Below are positions 1 through 11,836 of a DNA stretch of 28,537 bases, in pieces. Each line of letters opens with the position of its first letter. The first letter of the stretch is position 1. The translations under genes and the position numbers were made by a program. The notes below the pieces were generated by a model. The model had not been told where the DNA came from and did not search any database. It saw only the letters and a program-made list of their open reading frames with translations. The DNA is from CAYXXN01 sp964469055 (GTDB lineage: Bacteria; Acidobacteriota; Thermoanaerobaculia; Multivoradales; JAHEKO01). The stretch lies in the NCBI GenBank assembly GCA_964469055.1, contig CAYXXN010000014.1, positions 1 to 28,537 on the forward strand, read 5' to 3'.

Positions 1-119
1 GTGATCGCGCCGGTCAGCTTCAGGAGCTGGCGCACGTCGATCCCCACCTCGCCCTCACTGCCGGCGACCAGCGGCAGCTCGTGCTCCTTGCCGTCGTAGA
101 TCAGCTTGGCAGTGCCCAT
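1..119 (-). CDS. gltA: Citrate synthase, N-terminal fragment (cut by window edge)
   Basis: Only the first 39 codons are inside the window; the gene continues past position 1. The visible residues (MGTAKLIYDG, then KEHELPLVAG and GEVGIDVRQL, ending LTGAI) match the N-terminal beta-strand domain of hexameric type bacterial citrate synthase, which condenses acetyl-CoA and oxaloacetate at the entry to the TCA cycle. The catalytic His/Asp residues lie outside the window. The ATG at 119-117 is preceded by a GGGAGGG ribosome binding site at a good distance. It sits 43 bp downstream of queE on the same strand and in the same run as aconitase and acetyl-CoA synthetase, which fits its role. It may also have its own promoter (TACAAT, 145-150). 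Confidence 0.85.
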   Translation of the reverse strand, partial: MGTAKLIYDGKEHELPLVAGSEGEVGIDVRQLLKLTGAI

Positions 120-144
120 GGCGCGGCCCTCCCGGCCCGGCGCG

Positions 145-150
145 ATTGTA
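145..150 (-). promoter_or_regulatory. Candidate -10 element for citrate synthase
   Basis: On the minus strand this reads TACAAT, 25 bases upstream of the gltA start codon and just beyond the queE stop. The same hexamer occurs upstream of nadE. No convincing -35 box is visible at 17 bp spacing, so this is a weak call. It would give gltA a promoter separate from the upstream run. Confidence 0.3.
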
Positions 151-162
151 GCGTGGCGACGG

Positions 163-870
163 CTAGACCCCGCGGCGGTCGGCGCCCCAGAGAATCTTGT
201 GCAACTGCAGCTGCACCCGCACCGGCAGGCGATCGGCCAGGACCCACTCGGCGAGCCGTCGGGGATCCAGGCGGTCCCAGACCGGCGAGAAGTGCACCGC
301 GCAGCGCTCGGCCAGTCGACGCTCGCGGAGGAGCTCGCGGGCCCAGCGGTAGTCGGCCTCGTCGGCGAGGACGAATTTGAGCTCGTCGGTGGGCGAGAGC
401 AGGGCGAGGTTCTCCCAACGGTTGCCCTCGAGCTCGCCGCTCCCCGGGCACTTGACGTCGACGATGCGCCTGACGCGCGGGTCGACCCCCGCGATATCGA
501 CGCCGCCGCCGGTCTCGAGCAGTACCTCGTGGCCGCGATCGCAGAGCGCGGCCAGGAGCGGCCGAGTGCCCGGCTGCAGCAGCGGCTCGCCACCGGTCAC
601 CTCGACGAGTGGGCAACAGAAGGAGGCGACCTCCTCGAGCACCTCCTCGACGGTCCGCCAGCTGCCCTCGGTGAAGGCGTACTCGCTGTCGCACCACACG
701 CAGCGCATCTGGCAGCCGGTCAACCGGACGAGCACGCACGGCCGCCCGGCGAAGCTCGACTCGCCCTGCAGCGAATAGAAGATCTCGTTGACCCGCAGGC
801 GGCTCTCCGGCGGGAGGGCCAGGCGGGGGTCGGCCGGCCGCAGGCCGGCCTCGGGCGCCCCCTCGCTCAT
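163..870 (-). CDS. queE: 7-carboxy-7-deazaguanine synthase (radical SAM), QueE
   Basis: This 235-residue radical SAM enzyme converts 6-carboxytetrahydropterin to 7-carboxy-7-deazaguanine in queuosine/preQ0 biosynthesis. The N-terminal segment NEIFYSLQGE is a family hallmark that contacts substrate. The cluster-binding motif is C53-x3-C57-x2-C60, followed by the SAM-binding TGGEP at 92-96. The length is within the usual range (about 210-245). The ATG at 870 overlaps the queD stop by four bases (ATGA), which implies translational coupling and supports this start. An open frame continues upstream, but it only reads antisense-like sequence across queD. A few low-conservation residues precede LRVNEIF, so a slightly later start is possible. 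Confidence 0.93.
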   Translation of the reverse strand: MSEGAPEAGLRPADPRLALPPESRLRVNEIFYSLQGESSFAGRPCVLVRLTGCQMRCVWCDSEYAFTEGSWRTVEEVLEEVASFCCPLVEVTGGEPLLQPGTRPLLAALCDRGHEVLLETGGGVDIAGVDPRVRRIVDVKCPGSGELEGNRWENLALLSPTDELKFVLADEADYRWARELLRERRLAERCAVHFSPVWDRLDPRRLAEWVLADRLPVRVQLQLHKILWGADRRGV

Positions 871-1241
871 GATCCGGCCTCGAAGACGGCGCACGAGGTG
901 TCGTTCTCCCACACCTCGACCCGGGCCACGCGCACGCGGCCGGGGCCGAGTCGCCGCTCGGCCTCGCGGAAGACGAACTCCGCGATGAGCTCGGCCGTCG
1001 CGTTGCGCTCGGTGAACGGGGGCACCTCGTTGATCATCCGGTGGTCGAGCGGCGAGACGATGTCCCGGAGCATCGCCTTGACGTCCGCGAAATCGGCCAC
1101 CATGCCCAGCGCGTCGAGCTCGGCCGTCTCCAGATGCAGGCGCACGCGATAGTTGTGCCCGTGGGGGTGCCGGCACTCCCCGGCGTGGCCCCGGATGAAG
1201 TGCCCGGCAGCGAAACTCAACTCCTTCAAGATGCGGTACAT
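867..1241 (-). CDS. queD: 6-carboxy-5,6,7,8-tetrahydropterin synthase, QueD
   Basis: A 124-residue member of the 6-pyruvoyl-tetrahydropterin synthase/QueD family, which converts dihydroneopterin triphosphate to 6-carboxytetrahydropterin, the step before QueE. Zinc ligands H14, H27 and H29 are present, as is the catalytic Cys23 in CRHPHGHNY. The D66-H67 pair (SPLDHRMINE) supplies the other catalytic residues. The C-terminal VEVWEN strand with its substrate-binding Glu is intact. The stop overlaps the queE start by 4 bp. The gene begins 57 bp after the aconitase stop on the same strand, and no preQ1-type riboswitch could be recognised in that gap. Confidence 0.94.
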   Translation of the reverse strand: MYRILKELSFAAGHFIRGHAGECRHPHGHNYRVRLHLETAELDALGMVADFADVKAMLRDIVSPLDHRMINEVPPFTERNATAELIAEFVFREAERRLGPGRVRVARVEVWENDTSCAVFEAGS

Positions 1242-1298
1242 GGGAGCGTTTCGGTTCCCTCCCCGGCGCGGCGTTCTTGTTGGGTGCCGACCGCCGCC

Positions 1299-4082
<2,784 letters not shown>

Positions 4083-4113
4083 GGCAGCGCCCGACCTTAG
4101 CGCATCGCCTCGG

Positions 4114-5204
4114 CTACGGCGAGGCGTCGGCCGGCGCCCTCTCGGCGGCGACGACGGGCGGCGCCGGGCCGAGCAACACGGCCAGCCAGCGCAGTTGGCC
4201 GCTGCCATCGAGCAGGGTCTTGATCACCAAGGTGAGCGGCACCGAGAGGACCATCCCGATGGGTCCCCAAACCCAGCCCCAGAAGGCGAGGGACATCAGC
4301 ACCGCGAGCGGCGAGAGCCCGAGCGGCCGGCCCATGAGGAAGGGCTCGAGCAAGTTGCCGACCACGAAGTTGATGGCCAGAAACGCCAGCGCCAGCAGCA
4401 GCGCGCGGGCCGGTCCCAGGACGGCCAGCGCCAGCAGGACCGGCGGGATGCCGGCGACGAAAGCGCCGATCACCGGGATGTAGTGCAGGAAGAAGCCGAG
4501 CATTCCCCAGATGAGCGGGAAATCGACGCCGGCGAGCCAGGTGACGAGGCCGGCCAGGACCCCGACCATGGCGCTCGTCGCGGTCTTGATCAGGAGATAG
4601 CGTTGGATGTTGCGGCTGACGGCGGCGAACCCGGCGATCACCTCGCGGCGGTCGCCCAGAGCGCGGGTCAGCTTGAGGTCGAACTCGGTCGCCTCGACGA
4701 GCAGGAAGAGCAGCGCCACCAGCGCCAGCAGGAGGAAGCTGAAGGCGTACCAGACGCCCCGCACGGCGCCGCCGACCAGCCCCGAGATCTTGTCGACCAG
4801 GTACGAGGGGTCGAGCTCCTGCGGCGACCACCAGTCGGCCAGCGCGATGCCCCGCGCGTCCAGCCAGGCGACCGTCCGTTGGTAGCGCTCGAGCAGGAGC
4901 CCCAGATAGGTGGGGACCTCGGCCAGGAAGCCGCTCACCGCCTGGCCGAGCAGGAAGCCGATGGCGACCAGGAGCGCCACCAAGCCGACGAACGTGATCC
5001 CGACGGCGAGCACCCGGCCCATGCCCCGCCGGCGCAGCCCGTCGAGCACGGGGATCGAGAGGCCGGCCAGGAATGCCGCCAGCAGCAGCGGGAGGAGGAC
5101 GGAGTCCGCCGCCTTCAAGCCGCCGACGATCAAGAAAATCGCCGCGCCGCGCAGCAGCGGCAACGTGTGGAGCCAGCCCTCGGCGGCCTTCTCCGCGCGA
5201 TCGG

Positions 5205-5208
<4 letters not shown>
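4114..5208 (-). CDS. AI-2E transporter family (PerM/YdiK-like) membrane protein
   Basis: A 364-residue polytopic inner-membrane protein with about seven to eight hydrophobic segments. A soluble central insert (roughly residues 110-150) separates the N-terminal pair from the C-terminal bundle. The family signatures are clear: HYIPVIGAFVAGIPP, then LLEPFLMGRPLGLSPL from about residue 286, and FWGWVWGPIGMVLSVPL. The family was named for autoinducer-2 export (TqsA), but other members act as sodium/proton antiporters or are uncharacterised, so the substrate cannot be assigned here. The start codon overlaps the acs stop by 4 bp (ATGA), so it is almost certainly co-transcribed and coupled with acetyl-CoA synthetase. 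Acetate or metabolite flux is therefore one possible role, but that is inference only. Confidence 0.88.
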
Positions 5209-7145
<1,937 letters not shown>

Positions 7146-7192
7146 CGATGCTCGCTCGGCAACGACGGGAGGTGAGGATCTTAGCTCGCTCC

Positions 7193-7201
7193 TGCAATAA
7201 T
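7193..7201 (+). promoter_or_regulatory. Candidate extended -10 for the glycosyltransferase gene
   Basis: TGCAATAAT resembles an extended -10 box (TGn plus AATAAT, five of six bases to TATAAT). It ends 22 bases before the ATG at 7224 in the 78-bp divergent gap shared with acsA. No -35 box is obvious. On the opposite strand, TAAGAT at 7183-7178 is a possible -10 for acsA. Confidence 0.3.
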
Positions 7202-7223
7202 CCGCCGCGCTCGCTCGACCCCG

Positions 7224-8903
7224 ATGCCCCGTGACCAGCGTGCCCTGGTGAGCGCGCCGCTCCTGCGGCGTTGGAGCTTCTGGGCCGCCGTCCTCGTCGG
7301 CGCCGGCGTGCGCATCGTCGGCCTGCACCAACAGGTCCTGGTCGCCGACGAGGTGCACGCCTTCCACGGCGCGCTTCGCACGCCGCTGCCCGAGGCGCTC
7401 ACCACCTATCGCATGCAGGCCCACTGCCCGCCCTTCAACGCTTGGTTGCGCGCCGGCATCGAGCTCGGCCTGCGGCCCTCGGAGTTGGCGTTGCGGATCC
7501 CGGTCCTGCTCGCTGGCCTCGCGGCCCTGCTCTTGGTGCCGCGCTGGTTGGAGCGCCGCGCCGGCGCCGGCGCGGCGACCGTCGCGGCGTGGCTGCTCGC
7601 CGTCTCACCGCTGCTCGTCTACTACAGCCGCTTCATGCGCCCCTACATGCCGGCCGTGCTGACCAGCGCCGTGGCCGCGGCGGCGTTCTTCGACTGGTGG
7701 CGGGAAGGCCGGGGGGCGAGCGGCGCGGCCTACGCGGCGGCCGCGTCGCTCTCCATCTACCTGCACCTGCTCTCCGCGCCGCTGGTGCTCGCTCCCTGGC
7801 TCTTCCTCGCCGCGGAGGCGGCGCTGTCGCGAGGTCGAGCCCACCCTTCTTGGCGGCGACTCGTCGCCGTCGCCGGCGGGCTCGTTGCTCTCCTGGCCCT
7901 CTGGATGGTGCCGGCCGCGGCGAGCCTGCGCCGGTTGGCGCCGAGCAAAAGCCAGGAGCTGGTCCTCGACCCGCGCACCTGGCGCGAGGGAGGGATGCTG
8001 CTCGCCGGGGTGGGCTGGGGCTGGCTGGCCCTCCTCTTCGCCTTGGCCGCCGGCCGCGGCCTGGCGGTCCTGGCGCGCCGCGACGCGGCCCTGGCGCGCT
8101 ACGCCGTGACGCTGATCCTCGCGCAGCTCCTCGGGGTGCTCGCGCTCGCGCCCGCCTTCCTGCAGAGCCCGCCGATCTTCGCCCGCTACGTGCTGGTGGC
8201 GCTCGTTCCCCTCCTGGCGCTGGCCGCGACCGGCCTCGCCGAGCCGCTGCCGCGCTCGTCGCACCATGCCCCGGCGATCGCCGCCGGCCTCTACCTGGTG
8301 GCGGCGGTCGCCAGCGGGCCGCTCGCCGGCAGCGAGCTCTACACCAGCCCTTTCGGCCTGCGGCCCGAGATCCTCGACTTCGTCTCCCGCGAGCCGCGCC
8401 CGCCGCGCTCGGCGCCGCCGGCCTACGCGCGACTCGCGGCGCTTTCTCCCGGGCCGCTGGTCGAGTTTCCGGCTCGCCCGCTATCGCGCTTCGTCAACAC
8501 GCTGGCCGTCTATCAGCGCCTCCATCAGCGCGCCGCGCACCTGTCGCCCGGGGATCGGCTGCTGCTCGATCCGCGACTCGGCGTGGCGAGCTTCGTGGCG
8601 CCGGAACCGAAGGCCTTGCTGGCGAGCGGTGCCGCCCTCCTCATCGTGCATCGCGACTGGGCCGAAGAGCTGGGCCCGAACCTCGGTGCCGGCGGGGCGT
8701 TGCCGCCCGACCAGCGGGCGCGGGCCCAGACCGAGCTCGCCCAGATGGGCCGTCAGGCCACGGGGCTGGTCCGCCGTCTGACCGGCGAGTGGGGCCTCCC
8801 GGACCTCGCCGACCCCATGCTCGCCATCTGGGACCTCGGACGACTCCGCCGGGAGCGCGTCGCCCCGGGATCCACCGGCGACTCGGGTGTCGTAGGCCCC
8901 TAG
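7224..8903 (+). CDS. GT-C fold membrane glycosyltransferase (GT39/ArnT-like)
   Basis: A 559-residue integral membrane protein. The first transmembrane segment (about 18-35) is followed by a luminal/periplasmic loop with acidic pair D42-E43 in VADEVHAFHG. This is the typical position of the metal- or substrate-binding acidic residues in GT39/GT83-type enzymes that use polyprenyl-phosphate sugars. About nine further hydrophobic stretches run to residue 360 (including a YYSRFMRPYMP loop), then a roughly 190-residue soluble C-terminal domain. Such enzymes glycosylate lipids, glycans or proteins on the outer face of the inner membrane; acceptor and donor cannot be told from sequence. It stands alone, divergent from acsA, and its TAG stop overlaps the stop of the convergent SMUG1-like gene within a CTAG. 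Confidence 0.72.
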   Translation: MPRDQRALVSAPLLRRWSFWAAVLVGAGVRIVGLHQQVLVADEVHAFHGALRTPLPEALTTYRMQAHCPPFNAWLRAGIELGLRPSELALRIPVLLAGLAALLLVPRWLERRAGAGAATVAAWLLAVSPLLVYYSRFMRPYMPAVLTSAVAAAAFFDWWREGRGASGAAYAAAASLSIYLHLLSAPLVLAPWLFLAAEAALSRGRAHPSWRRLVAVAGGLVALLALWMVPAAASLRRLAPSKSQELVLDPRTWREGGMLLAGVGWGWLALLFALAAGRGLAVLARRDAALARYAVTLILAQLLGVLALAPAFLQSPPIFARYVLVALVPLLALAATGLAEPLPRSSHHAPAIAAGLYLVAAVASGPLAGSELYTSPFGLRPEILDFVSREPRPPRSAPPAYARLAALSPGPLVEFPARPLSRFVNTLAVYQRLHQRAAHLSPGDRLLLDPRLGVASFVAPEPKALLASGAALLIVHRDWAEELGPNLGAGGALPPDQRARAQTELAQMGRQATGLVRRLTGEWGLPDLADPMLAIWDLGRLRRERVAPGSTGDSGVVGP

Positions 8904-9619
8904 TCGAGCGCCACGCCGAGCCGGGCCAGCCCGCTCTCGGCAGCGCCCGCCCAGCCCCGGTTGGCGGCCGGAGAGGCCGGGCTGGGGTGCAGCACACCGC
9001 CGACGCGCACCGACTCACCGGCCAGGGCGCGACGAGCGGCGGCCTCGGCGAACTTGCCGACGCCCACCACCAGCGCGGAGCGCAGAGACCGGACGGCCTG
9101 GCGCAGGGCGCGATCGCAGGTCCTGGCCAAAGCCTCCCGCTCGGCGGCGGGCAGCTCGGCCGGCGTGCGGTTGCGCCCGCTCGCCTCGAGGAAGAGCAAC
9201 GGGCAATAGTTGAGGACGAAGAAGCGAGAGAAGAAACGCTCCGGCCGGCCGAACCGCTCGCGGGCCCAGCCCCACAGGCGCCGGCCGCTCACCTCGCTGC
9301 GCCGGCAGGCGAAGCCCTCGACTGGCCGCCGGGGATGCTCGTGGCGCGGCCGCCCGACGAAGCCCGAGATCCCCAGCCAGTCGCGCACCAGCTCGACCTC
9401 GCCGAACGGTACGCCGGTCTGCGCCATTCCCCAGGGACCGGGGTTCATCCCCAGGAGGAGGACCTCGCGGGCGCCCCGGCCATAGCGCTCGAGGTAGGCG
9501 GCGTGCGGCTGCCAGGCGTAGTCGAGCGGGCGGTAGACGCAGGCGACGGGCGGCCCGAAGGCGAGCGCCGCGAGCTCCCGAGCGAGGTCGGCGGCGATGG
9601 CCTCGAGCGGGCTCGACAC
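8900..9619 (-). CDS. SMUG1-like single-strand-selective uracil-DNA glycosylase
   Basis: A 239-residue uracil-DNA glycosylase superfamily protein close to vertebrate SMUG1 in its motifs. Motif 1 is GMNPGPWGMAQTGVPFGEV (from residue 58; N59 is the equivalent of the catalytic Asn). The uracil-contact strand is VLNYCPLLF, with N137. Motif 2 is HPSPASPAAN, with H211. SMUG1 family enzymes excise uracil, 5-hydroxymethyluracil and related bases from DNA, starting base excision repair. Bacterial SMUG1 homologues are known but patchy. No Cys cluster of family-4/5 iron-sulfur UDGs is seen. The gene is convergent with the glycosyltransferase gene (4-bp stop overlap) and divergent from nadE, so it probably has its own promoter in 9620-9725. 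Confidence 0.9.
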   Translation of the reverse strand: MSSPLEAIAADLARELAALAFGPPVACVYRPLDYAWQPHAAYLERYGRGAREVLLLGMNPGPWGMAQTGVPFGEVELVRDWLGISGFVGRPRHEHPRRPVEGFACRRSEVSGRRLWGWARERFGRPERFFSRFFVLNYCPLLFLEASGRNRTPAELPAAEREALARTCDRALRQAVRSLRSALVVGVGKFAEAAARRALAGESVRVGGVLHPSPASPAANRGWAGAAESGLARLGVALD

Positions 9620-9656
9620 GGCGCACGAATGTACCAGCCGGCGCCGACCCGTTCGT

Positions 9657-9662
9657 TACAAT
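9657..9662 (+). promoter_or_regulatory. Candidate -10 element for nadE
   Basis: TACAAT lies in the 106-bp gap between the divergent SMUG1-like gene and nadE, 63 bases before the nadE GTG. It is identical to the hexamer upstream of gltA. There is no clear -35 box at standard spacing, so this is a modest call. Confidence 0.35.
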
Positions 9663-9725
9663 GCCCGGTCCGCGCATGCCCCGCCGCGACCGCCTCCCGA
9701 CCTACCGTTTCCTGGAGCCCTCGCC

Positions 9726-11702
9726 GTGAAGCTGTTGCGCGTCGCCGGCGCCGTCGTCAACCAGACGCCGCTCGATTGGGACGGCAACGCCCGCCGGGTC
9801 GTCGCCGCTTTGGACGAGGCACGCGCGCAGGGCGCGAGCATCGTCTGCCTGCCCGAGCTCTGTCTGACGGGCTACGGCTGCGAGGATGCCTTCCTCTCGC
9901 CGGGCACCATCCGGACCGCCGCCGAGATGCTGGAACGCGTCCTACCGGCCACCGGCGGCTTGATCGCCTCGCTCGGCCTGCCGATCTTCCACAGCAAGGC
10001 GCTCTACAACGCCACCTGCATCGCCGTCGACGGCCGCCCGGTGGGCCTCGTCGCCAAGCAGTTCCTGCCCGGGGACGGCGTGCACTACGAGCCGCGCTGG
10101 TTCAAGCCCTGGCCGCAGGGCCGGGTCGCCTCCTGGGAGCTCGCCGGTCGAGAGCTGCCGCTGGGCGATCTCCTCTTCGACTGCGGCGGCGTGCGGCTCG
10201 GTGTGGAGATCTGCGAGGACGCCTGGGTCGCCGACCGGCGCGGCCGCGGACTCGCCCTCGAGGCCGTCGACGTGATCTTGAACCCGAGCGCCAGTCACTT
10301 CGCCTTCGGCAAGCGCGACGCCCGGCGCGGGCTGGTGATCGAGGCCGCGCGTGCCTTCGGCGTGACCTATGTCTATAGCAATCTCCTGGGCAACGAGGCC
10401 GGCCGCATCATCTACGACGGCGGAGTGCTCGTCGCCCACGCCGGCGAGCTGGTGGCCGCCGGACCGCGTTTGAGCTTCCGGGAGGTTGGGGTCACCAGTG
10501 TCGTCGTCGACGTCTCGGCGGCGCGCCTGACCCAGGTGCGCTCGAGCGGCTTCGCACCGCGGCTCGACGTCGAGCCGATCACCGTTCCGTTCACCTTCCC
10601 ACCCCTCGAGCCGGAAGGGCCGCCACCGCCGCCGCCCGCCTGGGAGACGGGGCCGGACTTGAAGTTCGAGGAGTTCACGCGCGCCGTCGCCTTGGGCCTC
10701 TTCGACTACCTGCGCAAGAGCGGCGCCCGGGGCTTCGTCGTCTCGCTTTCGGGCGGCGCCGACTCGACAGCCGTGGCCGTGCTGGTGGCGAAGATGGTCG
10801 AGCTGGCCGCCGCCGAGCTGGGGCTCGAGGGCTTCGTCGCGCGACTCGGCCAGGTGCCGGCGCTCGCCGGCGCCGGCAGCGTGCGCGAGCTGGTCGAGCG
10901 CCTGCTCCTGTGCGTCTATCAACCGACCCGCAACAGCTCGGCCGCCAGTCGCGAGGCCGCTCGCGGTGTGTCCGAGGCCGTGGGAGCCAGCTATCGCGAA
11001 CTCGATGTCGACGAGCTGGTGGAGGGCTATCGGCGCCGAGTCGAGGCGGTCGAGGGTCGGGCGCTCACCTGGGAGCACGACGACCTCGCCCTGCAGAACG
11101 TCCAGGCGCGCACCCGCGGGCCAGGGGCTTGGCTGCTCGCCAACCTGCGCGACGCCCTGCTGCTCGCCACCTCGGACCGCTCCGAGGCCGCCGTCGGCTA
11201 CGCCACCATGGACGGTGACACCTGCGGCGGCCTGGCGCCGATCGCCGGCATCGACAAGGCGTTCCTGCGCCAGTGGCTGCGTTGGATGGAAGGCAAGATC
11301 CCGGCACTGGCCTTGGTCAACGAGCAGGAGCCCACCCCGGAGCTGCGGCCGCCGGCCGCCCACCAGACCGCCGAGGGCGACCTCATGCCCTACGAAGTGC
11401 TCGAGGCCATCGAAGACGCGGCCATCCGCGACAAGCACACCCCGCTCGAGACCTTCCGTGAGATGCGGGTGCGCTATCCGCAGCACACCCCGGGGGATCT
11501 CGCCCAGTGGATCGAGCGCTTCTTCCGGCGCTGGTGCCACAACCAGTGGAAGCGCGAGCGCTACGCTCCCTCCTTCCACCTGGACGACAAGAACCTCGAC
11601 CCGCGCAGCTGGTGCCGCTTCCCCATTCTCTCCGGCGGCTACGAGCGCGAGTTGGCCGAGCTCGCCGCCTACCTCGCTGAGGCGACGGCGCAGACGCCCT
11701 GA
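9726..11702 (+). CDS. nadE: Glutamine-dependent NAD+ synthetase
   Basis: This 658-residue two-domain enzyme makes NAD from nicotinic acid adenine dinucleotide, ATP and glutamine. The N-terminal nitrilase-like glutaminase domain has triad E44 (LPELCLTGYGCED), K111 (VAKQFLPGDG) and C163 (VEICEDAW), and supplies ammonia. The C-terminal synthetase domain has the PP-loop SGGADST at 342-348. A run of six prolines (299-304) links the domains. It is longer than E. coli-type ammonia-dependent NadE (about 275) and resembles the long eukaryote/Bacteroidetes-like form. GTG at 9726 is chosen because GGAG lies 8 bases upstream and the family homology starts there; the frame stays open to 9597 without similarity. 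Confidence 0.95.
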   Translation: MKLLRVAGAVVNQTPLDWDGNARRVVAALDEARAQGASIVCLPELCLTGYGCEDAFLSPGTIRTAAEMLERVLPATGGLIASLGLPIFHSKALYNATCIAVDGRPVGLVAKQFLPGDGVHYEPRWFKPWPQGRVASWELAGRELPLGDLLFDCGGVRLGVEICEDAWVADRRGRGLALEAVDVILNPSASHFAFGKRDARRGLVIEAARAFGVTYVYSNLLGNEAGRIIYDGGVLVAHAGELVAAGPRLSFREVGVTSVVVDVSAARLTQVRSSGFAPRLDVEPITVPFTFPPLEPEGPPPPPPAWETGPDLKFEEFTRAVALGLFDYLRKSGARGFVVSLSGGADSTAVAVLVAKMVELAAAELGLEGFVARLGQVPALAGAGSVRELVERLLLCVYQPTRNSSAASREAARGVSEAVGASYRELDVDELVEGYRRRVEAVEGRALTWEHDDLALQNVQARTRGPGAWLLANLRDALLLATSDRSEAAVGYATMDGDTCGGLAPIAGIDKAFLRQWLRWMEGKIPALALVNEQEPTPELRPPAAHQTAEGDLMPYEVLEAIEDAAIRDKHTPLETFREMRVRYPQHTPGDLAQWIERFFRRWCHNQWKRERYAPSFHLDDKNLDPRSWCRFPILSGGYERELAELAAYLAEATAQTP

Positions 11703-11802
11703 CCGCAACCTACCGCGGTGCGGTCGGCCCGGTTGGCTGCGGCCGGGCGAAAAGCTTTGCGCCGTTCGCTTGTGCCCTCCATCTTCCGCGTGTGGAGGAT
11801 CG

Positions 11803-11829
11803 ATGAATTTGCAGTACGCTAAGCGATGA
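11803..11829 (+). CDS. Possible 8-codon leader ORF before the metallohydrolase gene
   Basis: ATG-AAT-TTG-CAG-TAC-GCT-AAG-CGA-TGA encodes MNLQYAKR and is preceded at 3 bp by the strongest ribosome-binding sequence of the neighbourhood, GGAGGAT at 11794-11800. The stop codon lies 7 bases before the ATG of the metallohydrolase gene, which itself has no obvious Shine-Dalgarno. Translation of this mini-ORF could load the downstream gene by reinitiation. It may equally be a chance match, with the purine run serving the downstream gene from too great a distance. The preceding intergenic bases (11703-11793) contain a GCCCGG/CCGGGC hairpin without a T-tract that could terminate nadE. Confidence 0.3.
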   Translation: MNLQYAKR

Positions 11830-11836
11830 GATCTCG

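Noticed and set aside
1242..1298. Possible preQ1 riboswitch before queD
   Set aside because: The 57-bp gap has no recognisable C-rich loop and pseudoknot pattern, and it is too short and co-directional with acnA.
7271..10378. Open frame of over 1000 codons across the glycosyltransferase, SMUG1-like and nadE genes
   Set aside because: Composition is Arg/Ala/Pro-rich and it overlaps three genes with clear family motifs; it is an out-of-frame shadow.
11703..11793. GCCCGG/CCGGGC hairpin after nadE as an intrinsic terminator
   Set aside because: The 6-bp stem has a 10-base loop and no T-tract, so it is mentioned only as context.
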